Positions 1 to 6,933 of a stretch of 64,000 bases of DNA are shown piece after piece. The DNA lies in NCBI GenBank assembly GCA_020634555.1, contig JACKBK010000015.1, positions 1 to 64,000 of the forward strand, written 5' to 3'. The notes under the pieces are model-generated. The model saw only the letters and a list, made by a program, of their open reading frames with translations, was not told where the DNA came from and made no database searches. This DNA comes from Caldilineae bacterium. Lineage in GTDB: Bacteria; Chloroflexota; Anaerolineae; JAAEKA01. The first letter of the stretch is position 1. Every line of letters starts with the position of its first letter. The position numbers and the translations under genes were made by a program.

Positions 1-404
1 ACGAAATCGACGCCGGCGACCTCCAGGCCAGACCCGGCGCGAACCGGTGCGCCGTTGACCGCGTCGTATCCCCAGGCTGCGGCCATCGGCACGGTCTGGC
101 CGGGTGGCACGTTTTCCAGGACGTAGCTGCCTGCCTCGTCGGTTCTGGCTGTGGTCGCCTTGCCGCGGACGGTGGCCGCCAGCACCAGCGCGCCGGGCAG
201 CGGATCACCAGCCTCGTCTGTGACCACGCCGCGCAGCCGGCCGGCCGCAGGTTCCCTGTCTTCCTGCCAGACAAATACCGGCGGAAACGTTTTGCGGATC
301 TGATACTCGGCGACGTTGCGCAGCGCGCTGGGATCCACCGATGCACAGCCACCGGCAAGGGTGGCCAGCAATGCGATGAGTAACAATAGAAGTGACCGTC
401 TCAC
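1..404 (-). CDS. Lipoprotein with carboxypeptidase-regulatory-like (Ig-fold) domain, partial
   Basis: This gene enters from the left edge and its C-terminus is missing (134 complete codons visible). I place the start at a GTG (404-402) because AGGAG lies 7 nt upstream; there is no ATG in a suitable place. The N-terminus has two arginines, a leucine-rich hydrophobic stretch and a lipobox ending at Cys20 (AGGC), so export and lipid anchoring are expected. Residues about 55-115 (GVVTDEAGDPLPGALV, then TDEAGSYVLENVPPG) are the classic carboxypeptidase-regulatory-like beta-sandwich used as a surface or adhesive module. No catalytic part is visible in the portion present. Confidence 0.72.
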   Translation of the reverse strand, partial: MRRSLLLLLIALLATLAGGCASVDPSALRNVAEYQIRKTFPPVFVWQEDREPAAGRLRGVVTDEAGDPLPGALVLAATVRGKATTARTDEAGSYVLENVPPGQTVPMAAAWGYDAVNGAPVRAGSGLEVAGVDF

Positions 405-533
405 GGTTGGTTCTCCTGAATAAACTGCTTGGGCAAGCGATGTGATCTTAACATTTCACGCATGCACTCGCTTTTCAGTTCAGCGTGTGATCTCAGCCTG
501 TGTGCCGATTGGCTGCGAGACGCGCAGTTTTCG

Positions 534-562
534 TTGAAATTGGCCGGCCAACGCCATATCCT
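534..562 (+). promoter_or_regulatory. Candidate promoter in the 405-754 gap, upstream of the multihaem cytochrome
   Basis: TTGAAA (534-539), a 17-bp spacer and TATCCT (557-562). The spacer contains the perfect 12-bp palindrome TTGGCCGGCCAA, which could be an operator. A TGAC-N4-GTCA inverted repeat lies further down at 647-658. I see no gene in the 405-754 gap; the open frame at 429-737 has neither a ribosome site nor a recognisable composition. Confidence 0.3.
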
Positions 563-754
563 TTCCGCTTTCTGGTTCGTTTATCAGGTATCGGCGCTTT
601 TTGCAAAGCGACTGCCATTTCGACAAATGTGGCTCATTGCACAATATGACGTATGTCATGTTCAGAACGACTCGCTAGCGCGACAATGCCGTCAACCCTC
701 GCATGACTCGGCTTGCGGCCACTTGACCGCCCAGTGAAGGAAGGAGGCACTACC

Positions 755-2272
755 ATGAGAAGGTCGTTGGTACAGCTGAAAAGCCGCCGGTTCTTGTCCG
801 GCGGGCTTGCATTTGGAGCATTGGTGTTGGTTGCACTGGCACTGACGACAGGTGGAGCGCCGGCGTATGCGGACGACGCGCCCCCGCCTGTCCAGTCACC
901 GGAATTGCAGGATCGCTATCTGATCATCGGCTGGAACGACCTGGGGATGCATTGCCTGGATGACCGGTACGAGGTCTTCTCGATTTTGCCGCCCTACAAC
1001 ACCATGTGGTCGCAAGTGGTGCGCATTCCGGCCAACGGCGGCGAGCCACAGGTGGTCACCAGCGGTGTGACCGTGAACTACAGCGTGCAGGACAACACCT
1101 ACTCGGCGGGCAAGGTGAACTTCTGGAACTACGCTCAGGCGTTGTTCAACCTGCCTGAACCGTTGCCCGTCAATGTTGGTCTGACCGGCAAGGGCCTGGC
1201 AGGCGACATGGATCCGGCGAGCCAGTATTTTGAGGCTGTTGGTGTGCCGTTGACGCCGTACAACGACAGCGCGCCCTCCGTGCGCCAGCCTTACCAGCTT
1301 GCCAATCTGGTTGCCAGCCGTACGGGCACGGGTGAGTTGCTGGCCGAGACCACCATCGTCGCTCCGGTCTCCGACGAGATGCGCTGCGACAACTGCCACC
1401 ACGACGGCGGAGTGGGCGGAATCAGCACCGGCGACTACCGTCTCAACATCCTGACCTACCACGACGACGAAAGCGGCACCAATCTGGTTGGCAGCCAGCC
1501 GGTGCTGTGCGCCAGTTGCCACGCATCGCCTGCACTGGGCACACCCGGGCAGCCAGGCGTCAAATATCTGTCACATTCAATGCACGAGAAACACGCCGGA
1601 GAAGACGGGGTGGTGATCAACACCATGGCCGCCAGTTGGCTGCACAGCACCGGGACTCTGGGCGCGCCGCCGCGCAATCCAGAGGACGGCACTGAGGATT
1701 GCTACCAGTGCCATCCCGGCGTCGAGACCGCCTGTCTGCGCGACACGATGTCATCGGCGGGCATGTGGTGTACCAACTGCCACGGCGACATGCGTGCTGT
1801 CGGCAGCGAGGACCGTATCCCATGGGTAGACGAGCCCAAGTGCGGCGACTCCGCCTGCCACGGGCCGCAGTACGCCGAGAACCCCAACACACTCTACCGC
1901 AACTCCACCGGCCACGGCGGGCTGTACTGTGAGGCTTGCCACAATAGCACCCATGCGATCTTGCCCAGCCGCGAGGTGCGCGACAACCTGCAAACCATCG
2001 CGCTGCAGGGCTATGCCGGTACGCTCACCGAGTGCACGGTGTGTCATGGGTTGACGGTGCCGAACGGACAAGGGCCGCACGGCATGGCTTGCACATTGTC
2101 CGCGGACGTGGACGACGACGGCGATGTGGACGTCACCGACATCCAGTTGAACGCCGGTGCCTGGCTGGTAGAGCCTGTTAACCCGGTCTACGACCAGAAC
2201 CGCGATGGCGTGGTGGATGTCAGCGACATCATGTTGGTGGCGCGGTCGTTCGGCGCAGTCTGCCAAACATGA
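755..2272 (+). CDS. Secreted multihaem c-type cytochrome with C-terminal dockerin-like module
   Basis: 505 residues. The ATG at 755 is chosen over an upstream one (713) because GGAGG precedes it by about 9 nt and it opens directly with a signal peptide (twin Arg, hydrophobic 14-33, AYA-DD cleavage near 39). Six CXXCH haem motifs lie at 211, 252, 316, 339, 392 and 427, and one CX4CH (CGDSACH) at 363. Several free histidines could be distal ligands. The last 55 residues contain two Asp-rich calcium loops (DVDDDGDVDVTDI at 451, DQNRDGVVDVSDI at 480), the layout of a type I dockerin. Such cytochromes act outside the membrane in electron transfer; the dockerin suggests docking to a surface scaffold. 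The redox partner is unknown and no oxidoreductase gene is adjacent. Confidence 0.85.
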   Translation: MRRSLVQLKSRRFLSGGLAFGALVLVALALTTGGAPAYADDAPPPVQSPELQDRYLIIGWNDLGMHCLDDRYEVFSILPPYNTMWSQVVRIPANGGEPQVVTSGVTVNYSVQDNTYSAGKVNFWNYAQALFNLPEPLPVNVGLTGKGLAGDMDPASQYFEAVGVPLTPYNDSAPSVRQPYQLANLVASRTGTGELLAETTIVAPVSDEMRCDNCHHDGGVGGISTGDYRLNILTYHDDESGTNLVGSQPVLCASCHASPALGTPGQPGVKYLSHSMHEKHAGEDGVVINTMAASWLHSTGTLGAPPRNPEDGTEDCYQCHPGVETACLRDTMSSAGMWCTNCHGDMRAVGSEDRIPWVDEPKCGDSACHGPQYAENPNTLYRNSTGHGGLYCEACHNSTHAILPSREVRDNLQTIALQGYAGTLTECTVCHGLTVPNGQGPHGMACTLSADVDDDGDVDVTDIQLNAGAWLVEPVNPVYDQNRDGVVDVSDIMLVARSFGAVCQT

Positions 2273-2280
2273 CACGGCCG

Positions 2281-2360
2281 TCGTGACGGCGTGAAACGTG
2301 ATGCGTGATCTCGTCTCAGCGAGTTCTTTCACGTTTCACGCCATCACGTTTCACGACGAT
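2281..2360. repeat. Inverted intergenic repeat, family A (GTGAAACG / CGTTTCAC)
   Basis: A left arm built of GTGAAACGTGATGCGTGA units (2291-2310) faces a right arm of CACGTTTCACG units (2329-2355), so transcripts would fold into a hairpin. Copies of the same family occur at 4963-5025, 8779-8860, 40913-40989 and around 50900 and 52340. Confidence 0.8.
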
Positions 2361-2425
2361 GGTTTATAACCATTCCCATCTCTCATTAAACCACCTCACG
2401 CTCCGACGCCGTTCTTTCGCATCTG

Positions 2426-2434
2426 TGGTAGAAT
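2426..2434 (+). promoter_or_regulatory. Extended -10 promoter giving a leaderless GNAT mRNA
   Basis: TGG-TAGAAT (2426-2434) is an extended -10 element. The GTG start codon at 2441 lies exactly 7 nt after the last base of the hexamer, where transcription should begin, so the mRNA is probably leaderless. No Shine-Dalgarno and no good -35 are visible. The spacing is identical at 8947-8959. Confidence 0.6.
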
Positions 2435-2440
2435 GGCGGC

Positions 2441-3262
2441 GTGGAAATCCGTCCCCTTGCCGATCACGCCGAATATCACGCCGTCGAACGTTTGCAGGCC
2501 GAAGTCTGGACTTTGCCCGACGTGGAGATCGTGCCGCTGCACATGCTGATCACGGCTGCCAAGAACGGCGGGTTGCTGCTGGGCGCGTTCGACGGTGACC
2601 TGCTGGCCGGCTTTGTCTTTGGCTTTCCCGGGTTGACAGCGGAAGGCCGGCTGAAGCATTGCAGCCACATGGCCGGCGTGCATCCCGCCTACCGCGACCA
2701 GAACCTGGGCTACCGGCTGAAACTGGCGCAGCGCGAGCACGTCCTGGCGCAGGGCATTGACCTGATCACCTGGACTTTCGACCCGCTGGAGGCGAGGAAC
2801 GCCTGGCTCAACTTCGGCAAGCTGGGCGCGGTGAGCAACACCTACCTGCGCAACATCTACGGTGACATGCGCGACGGCCTGAACACCGGCCTGCCCAGCG
2901 ACCGCCTCCAGATGGACTGGTGGATCCGCAGCGAGCGGGTGGAGCGGCGGCTGCGCGGCGAGGACGACCCACCCTCCTCCAACTCCTCCCTCAAAGGGAG
3001 GAGGGCCGGATCAGACTCCCTCACCCCCACAGAGAGCGTCGGAACCTCCTCTGGCTCCCTCTCCCAACGGGAGAGGGGTGATCGCCGCATCATCGCGATT
3101 CCTCTCCACATCCAGGCCATCAAATCCGCCGACATGACGCTGGCCATGCAGTGGCGCATGGACACCCGTCGCGCGTTCGAGGACGCTTTTGCGCAAGGCT
3201 ATTTGGCTATTGATATGTTACGCCGAGGTGATGGATTGTTCTATTTGCTCGAAGTGCTGTAA
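2441..3262 (+). CDS. GNAT-superfamily acyltransferase (COG3375-like), with in-frame repeat insertion
   Basis: 273 residues, GTG start with no ribosome site. Residues 1-175 match the COG3375 GNAT family; HMAGVHPAYRDQNLGYRLK (76-94) is the acyl-CoA pyrophosphate-binding motif region. In Geobacillus and relatives, members of this family sit beside N-succinylamino-acid racemase and succinylate D-amino acids; here the racemase-like gene starts 1.8 kb downstream, so the same role is inferred. Residues about 177-213 are encoded by an intergenic-type palindromic repeat that keeps the frame open, and the family sequence resumes afterwards (IIAIPLHIQ...). Whether the protein tolerates the extra loop is unknown. 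Confidence 0.78.
   Translation: MEIRPLADHAEYHAVERLQAEVWTLPDVEIVPLHMLITAAKNGGLLLGAFDGDLLAGFVFGFPGLTAEGRLKHCSHMAGVHPAYRDQNLGYRLKLAQREHVLAQGIDLITWTFDPLEARNAWLNFGKLGAVSNTYLRNIYGDMRDGLNTGLPSDRLQMDWWIRSERVERRLRGEDDPPSSNSSLKGRRAGSDSLTPTESVGTSSGSLSQRERGDRRIIAIPLHIQAIKSADMTLAMQWRMDTRRAFEDAFAQGYLAIDMLRRGDGLFYLLEVL
2969..3080. repeat. Palindromic repeat inserted in frame in the GNAT gene
   Basis: Contains CCTCCTCCAACTCCTCCCTC followed by its partial complement GGGAGGAGGG, then CCCTCACCCCCA and CCCTCTCCCAACGGGAGAGGG-type units. This is typical of dispersed intergenic palindromes in GC-rich genomes. It adds about 37 codons rich in Ser, Arg and Gly. Confidence 0.75.
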
Positions 3263-3329
3263 TCGTAGTAAGAAGTCAACCGCGCCGGTTCAAGGTCTTG
3301 TTCCAAGGATAGGTTTTCGCATTAGCATC

Positions 3330-3617
3330 ATGCATCAGTATTTCGTGTACATCATGGCTAACGTCTCCGGTACACTGTACACAGGCATGACCGGCAACCT
3401 GGAGCGACGCGTTGATGAACACAAGCAGAAACTCGTACCGGGTTTCACGGCCAGATACAACATCACACGGCTGGTCTGGTTTGAATCGACGCCAGATGTA
3501 AAATCGGCAATCGCCAGGGAGAAGCAAATCAAAGGCTGGTTGCGGGCCAAGAAGGTTGCGCTTATCGAATCGGTCAACCCGCAATGGCGCGACCTGAGCG
3601 AAGACGGGGACATTTGA
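3330..3617 (+). CDS. Small GIY-YIG nuclease-family protein
   Basis: 95 residues. The ATG at 3330 is chosen because the protein then begins with the family's standard MHQYFVYIM strand; upstream in-frame codons do not look coding. The GIY-YIG core is visible as FVYIMANVSGTLYTGMTGN, followed by the Arg helix LERRVDEHK and the downstream IAREKQIKGW and NPQWRDLSE motifs. This stand-alone YhbQ/UPF0213-like type cleaves or nicks DNA in the few members studied; its cellular role is unclear. It lies 12 nt before a large inverted intergenic repeat, an association that suggests mobility. No Shine-Dalgarno is obvious. Confidence 0.85.
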   Translation: MHQYFVYIMANVSGTLYTGMTGNLERRVDEHKQKLVPGFTARYNITRLVWFESTPDVKSAIAREKQIKGWLRAKKVALIESVNPQWRDLSEDGDI

Positions 3618-3629
3618 CGCCCGCAAGTG

Positions 3630-3785
3630 CAATTGTCATGCTGAACGAGTCATACCGCCAACCAACACCGTCACCCAACACCAGTGAAGCATCTCTCCGG
3701 CCTCCGCCTGTCCTCGGAGAGACGCTTCGCTGGCGACTCGCAACAAGAAGGCCATCCGCACGACCCGCTCAGCGTGACACATTGA
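3630..3785. repeat. 156-bp inverted repeat element next to the GIY-YIG gene
   Basis: The termini are imperfect inverted copies: CAATTGTCATGCTGAACGA (3630-3648) against CTCAGCGTGACACATTG (3769-3785). The inside contains GTGAAGCATCTCTCCG against CGGAGAGACGCTTCGC. The 'TCATGCTGA...GAAGCATCTC' consensus is a widely dispersed palindromic repeat in many bacterial genomes. Confidence 0.75.
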
Positions 3786-3815
3786 CCTGAGCCCGCACTG
3801 CAAAGGAGCCGCTAC

Positions 3816-4967
3816 ATGACCAACACCTACGACACCATCGTCATCGGCGCGGGCGCGATGGGGAGCGCGACCTGTTACCAGCTTGCCAGGCGCGGCCAGC
3901 GCGTGCTGGGGCTGGAGCAGTTCGACATTCCTCATAGCCGCGGCTCCTCCCATGGCTACACGCGCATCATCCGCATGGCCTACTTCGAGCATCCGTCCTA
4001 CGTGCCCTTGCTGCGCCGCGCCTACGAACTATGGGCCGACCTGGAAACAGAGGCTGGTGAGCAGTTGTTCCACAAGACCGGCGGGCTGGACATCGGCCCG
4101 CCCGGCAGCCACGTGGTCGAAGGATCGTTGCGTTCCTGCCAGGAACATGACCTGCCGCACGTGGTGCTCAACGGCGCGGAGGTTAACGCCCGCTACCCTG
4201 CCTACAACCTGCCGGCCGATTACCGCGCCATCTACCAGCCCAACGCCGGCTTCCTGCTGCCGGAGCGATCCATCGTCGCCTTCGTCAACGGCGCTTTCCG
4301 GTTCGGCGGAGAAGTTCACGCGCGCGAGGCGGTTCTGGGATGGGAGCCGGTCGGCGACGGCGTGCGCGTCACCACCGACCGCGCTGTCTACGAAGCCGGC
4401 AACCTGGTGATCACCGCCGGCGCGTGGAGCAGCCGGGCGCTGCCGTGGCTGGACGGGCTGGCGGTGCCGGAGCGTCAGGTGCTGGCCTGGCTGCAGCCCA
4501 GCGCACCTGACCTGTTCGCGCCGGCCCGTTTCCCGGTCTTCATTCTGGACCAGGGCGACGAGTACTTCTACGGCTTTCCGGTGTTCGAGGTGCCCGGCTT
4601 CAAGTTCGGCTGGTATCATCACCGGCGCGAGACCGGCGAGCCGGAGGCGCTGATCGACCAGACGCCTGACCGCGTCGACGAGGATGCCCTGCGCGCTTTC
4701 GCCGCCCGCTTCTTCCCGCAGGGGAACGGCCCCACTATGTCCTTGCGCACCTGCATGTTCACCAACTCGCCCGACGAGCACTTCATCATCGGCCTGCACC
4801 CCGAGCTGCCCCAGGTGTCGCTGGCTGCCGGCTTCAGCGGCCACGGCTTCAAGTTTGCCAGCGTGGTCGGCGAGATCATGGCGGACCTGGCAACCGAGCG
4901 AACCACCCGGCACGACATTGATCAGTTCCGCGTTGACCGCTTTGAGAACAAACAACATGACGAGTGA
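3816..4967 (+). CDS. FAD-dependent amine oxidase, sarcosine / N-methyltryptophan oxidase family
   Basis: 383 residues, the usual MSOX/SolA length. AAGGAG precedes the ATG by 8 nt. The N-terminal Rossmann motif GAGAMG (11-16 region) with Glu at the end of beta-2 (LGLEQF) binds FAD. SRGSSHGYTRIIRMAY is the family signature. A Cys in the LRTCMFTNSPDEHFIIG segment aligns with the cysteine that covalently holds FAD in monomeric sarcosine oxidase. The reaction would be oxidation of a secondary amine or N-methyl amino acid to an imine plus H2O2. Lying between the GNAT and racemase-like genes it may belong to an amino-acid salvage set; the substrate is not predictable. Confidence 0.88.
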   Translation: MTNTYDTIVIGAGAMGSATCYQLARRGQRVLGLEQFDIPHSRGSSHGYTRIIRMAYFEHPSYVPLLRRAYELWADLETEAGEQLFHKTGGLDIGPPGSHVVEGSLRSCQEHDLPHVVLNGAEVNARYPAYNLPADYRAIYQPNAGFLLPERSIVAFVNGAFRFGGEVHAREAVLGWEPVGDGVRVTTDRAVYEAGNLVITAGAWSSRALPWLDGLAVPERQVLAWLQPSAPDLFAPARFPVFILDQGDEYFYGFPVFEVPGFKFGWYHHRRETGEPEALIDQTPDRVDEDALRAFAARFFPQGNGPTMSLRTCMFTNSPDEHFIIGLHPELPQVSLAAGFSGHGFKFASVVGEIMADLATERTTRHDIDQFRVDRFENKQHDE

Positions 4968-5025
4968 AACGTAAAACGTGAGCTGGGCTTCCGATCACGT
5001 TTCACGCATCACGTTTCACTTCCAC
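4963..5025. repeat. Inverted repeat, family A
   Basis: GTGAAACGTAAAACGTGA faces TCACGTTTCACGCATCACGT, with arms separated by about 12 nt. It overlaps the stop codon of the oxidase gene and forms most of the leader of the racemase-like gene. Confidence 0.8.
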
Positions 5026-5034
5026 GAGGTTTCC

Positions 5035-6000
5035 ATGCACATCGACTGCATCGACCTGCACCACATCGAGCTTCCCTACGTCCATTCTTTTGAGACCAGC
5101 TTCGGGCGCGAGCTGACCCGTCACGGTATTCTGGTGGCTGTGACCAGCGACGGGTTGACCGGCTGGGGCGAATGTGTGGCCGGCGCCGGTCCGTGGTACT
5201 CCTACGAGACCATCGAAACCGCCTGGCACGTCCTGCGCGACTACCTGGCGCCCGCCGTCCTGGGACACGAAATCAGCCGGCCCGAGCAGGTCGTGGAGCG
5301 TTTTCGTCGCGTCCGCGGCCACGCCATGGCGCGGGCTGCGTTGGAGAACGCTGTCTGGGATCTGTTGGGCCGCGCTGAGGGCCGGTCGCTGGTTTCGATG
5401 CTCGGCGGTGAACGAACGCGCGTCGCGGTGGGCGTCAGTGTGGGCATCGAGCCGACGCTGGACGAGTTGCTGGCGCAAGTGGAAGGGTTTGTGGGCGCCG
5501 GCTATGCGCGCGTTAAGCTGAAGATCAAGCCGGGCTGGGACGTGGATGTGGTGTGGGCGGTGCGCGAGCGCTGGCCCGACCTGGCGCTGCAAGTGGACGC
5601 CAACTCGGCCTACACTCTGGCCGACACGCCGCGATTGCAGGAACTGGACCAGTTCGATCTGCTGCTGATCGAACAGCCGCTGCACCACGACGACATGGTG
5701 GACCACGCTGTCCTGCAGAAGATGATCGAAACACCGGTCTGTCTGGACGAGAGCATCCTTTCGCCGGAGCACGCCCGCTGGGCGTTGGACATCGACGCCT
5801 GCCGCGTGATCAATATCAAGGTCGGCCGGGTGGGCGGCTTCACGGCGGCGCGGCAGATCCACGACCTGTGCGCCGAGCGTCTGGTGCGGCGGGATGCTGC
5901 CGGTCTGGCGGGCCGGCAACCTGGCGCTGGCTGCGCTGCCAACGTCACGCTGCGGGGGACAACTCTGGCGCTGAGCGCTACTACGCCCGCGCATGCCTAA
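5035..6000 (+). CDS. Enolase-superfamily o-succinylbenzoate synthase / N-succinylamino-acid racemase, C-terminus decayed
   Basis: ATG at 5035, 321 codons to the first stop. Residues 1-280 are a good NAAAR/OSBS protein: first catalytic Lys in KLKIKPGWD, metal ligands in LQVDAN (Asp), LIEQPL (Glu) and VCLDES (Asp), second catalytic Lys in INIKVGRVGG. After HDLCAE (about nt 5878) the family sequence continues only by hopping frames: VWCGGML and NLALAALP in one frame, GDNSGAERYYAR in another, and a second LPNFTLPGD-like segment near 5995-6020. Single-base losses in C and G runs and a near-duplicate of about 36 bp are visible. The last strand and cap contacts are therefore lost, so the product is probably inactive unless these are assembly errors. 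Genomic context (GNAT, amine oxidase) favours racemase over menaquinone synthesis; no other men gene is seen. Confidence 0.75.
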   Translation: MHIDCIDLHHIELPYVHSFETSFGRELTRHGILVAVTSDGLTGWGECVAGAGPWYSYETIETAWHVLRDYLAPAVLGHEISRPEQVVERFRRVRGHAMARAALENAVWDLLGRAEGRSLVSMLGGERTRVAVGVSVGIEPTLDELLAQVEGFVGAGYARVKLKIKPGWDVDVVWAVRERWPDLALQVDANSAYTLADTPRLQELDQFDLLLIEQPLHHDDMVDHAVLQKMIETPVCLDESILSPEHARWALDIDACRVINIKVGRVGGFTAARQIHDLCAERLVRRDAAGLAGRQPGAGCAANVTLRGTTLALSATTPAHA

Positions 6001-6420
6001 CTTCACGCTGCCGGGGACATCTCTGCGCCGGAATCGCTAGCTCGACGCCTGGACGCGCTGGCCTCGCGCACGCCGAATTTCACCCTCAACGACGACTCGA
6101 CCATCACTGCGAACGGGTTCCGATCAACATCTGGATGCACCATGCGTGTTCGATTCACCGGACGGCACGGTCGGAGACCGGCCGCAGCAGTTTCTATTTT
6201 CGAAGCAGGCGCCCGGGCGGGCGGACCCGGCACTCCGATCAATGAAAATAGCGAACTCCTGTGTTCCGTGCGGTCTTTGCCTGCACCCCGGTAGGGGCCT
6301 GACCGCATCTGGGGCCGTCTTGAGCAACGATTCACCGAGCGGCGCATCTGAGGATGCGCACTCCGCGAATGACGCGCTATTTTCGAAGCCGGATGCCGGC
6401 TCCTCGATTTTATAGATAAA
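6001..6420. other. Gap: decayed racemase tail and palindromic repeats
   Basis: Up to about 6130 the remains of the racemase C-terminus can be followed in shifting frames. From 6140 to 6420 there are short inverted repeats: TTCTATTTTCGAAG near 6190 faces GAAAATAG near 6243, and CTATTTTCGAAGCCGG recurs at 6377. The unit CGCATCTGAGGATGC at 6346 has a near copy at about 19886. No gene is recognised. Confidence 0.5.
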
Positions 6421-6434
6421 AGCCGTTAAGATAT

Positions 6435-6507
6435 TTGATAATATCAATCAATTTACAAAATATATTGATTATCTATTGACAACCAATGATAATTGTGCTA
6501 TTATCAT
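6435..6507 (+). promoter_or_regulatory. Strong promoter with AT-rich operator-like palindromes
   Basis: TTGACA (6476-6481), 17-bp spacer, TATTAT (6499-6504) preceded by TGC. A perfect palindrome TTGATAATATCAA (6435-6447) lies upstream, and ATGATA/TATCAT half-sites (6486-6491, 6502-6507) bracket the -10. The AT-rich island contrasts with the GC-rich surroundings and looks like a regulator binding region, perhaps for the DUF2089 protein it drives. Confidence 0.75.
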
Positions 6508-6525
6508 GACAGATTGGAGACAACG

Positions 6526-6933
6526 ATGCGCAAAATTCTAGAGGCATGCCCAACTTGTAGCAGTAATCTGACCATCACCGAAGTGACCTGCGACACCTGT
6601 GGTACCCAGGTGCGAAGCCGCTACCAACCTGGCCCCTTCAGCGCACTGGACGAGGAGCAGCAGACGTTCCTGCTCCTCTTCGTGCGTAGCCGGGGCAATC
6701 TGAAAGAACTTGAGAAAACCCTCGGCGTCTCATATCCGACCGTGCGCGCCAAGCTGGATGAAGTCATCGAGCGGTTGGAGCCGCCGACGGCTCCACAGCC
6801 AGCCGCCGGCGACCGCAAAGCCGTGTTGGCCATGGTCCAGTCGGGCCAACTGGCTGCCAGCGACGCACTGGCGTTGCTGCGCAGCAGCGAGATGCCCTCT
6901 GCGCCATCTGGCGATCCTACAGGAGATAACTGA
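6526..6933 (+). CDS. DUF2089-family zinc-ribbon / HTH protein
   Basis: 135 residues. ATG at 6526 with GGAGA 5 nt upstream. The N-terminus has a zinc ribbon, CPTC (8-11) and CDTC (22-25), followed by the DUF2089 core (FLLLFVRSRGNLKELEKTLGVSYPTVRAKLDEVI), which has sigma-70 region-4-like HTH character: the GVSYPTVRAKL part would be a recognition helix. The C-terminal helical hairpin VLAMVQSGQLAASDALALL closely resembles the end of the next gene's product. Start and stop overlap (ATGA) with the downstream gene. Likely a transcriptional regulator, possibly of its own operon, given the palindromes in the promoter. Confidence 0.88.
   Translation: MRKILEACPTCSSNLTITEVTCDTCGTQVRSRYQPGPFSALDEEQQTFLLLFVRSRGNLKELEKTLGVSYPTVRAKLDEVIERLEPPTAPQPAAGDRKAVLAMVQSGQLAASDALALLRSSEMPSAPSGDPTGDN

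Noticed and set aside
429..737. Open frame of 102 codons upstream of the cytochrome
   Set aside because: No ribosome site, unusual composition (many Cys/His/Gln without pattern), and it overlaps the promoter-like region; not like any family.
3630..3785. Transposon termini around the GIY-YIG gene
   Set aside because: Both inverted ends lie on the same side of the gene, so they do not bracket it; treated as a separate repeat.
5035..6000. menC in a menaquinone pathway
   Set aside because: No other men gene nearby; the GNAT and amine oxidase neighbours favour the amino-acid racemase role.
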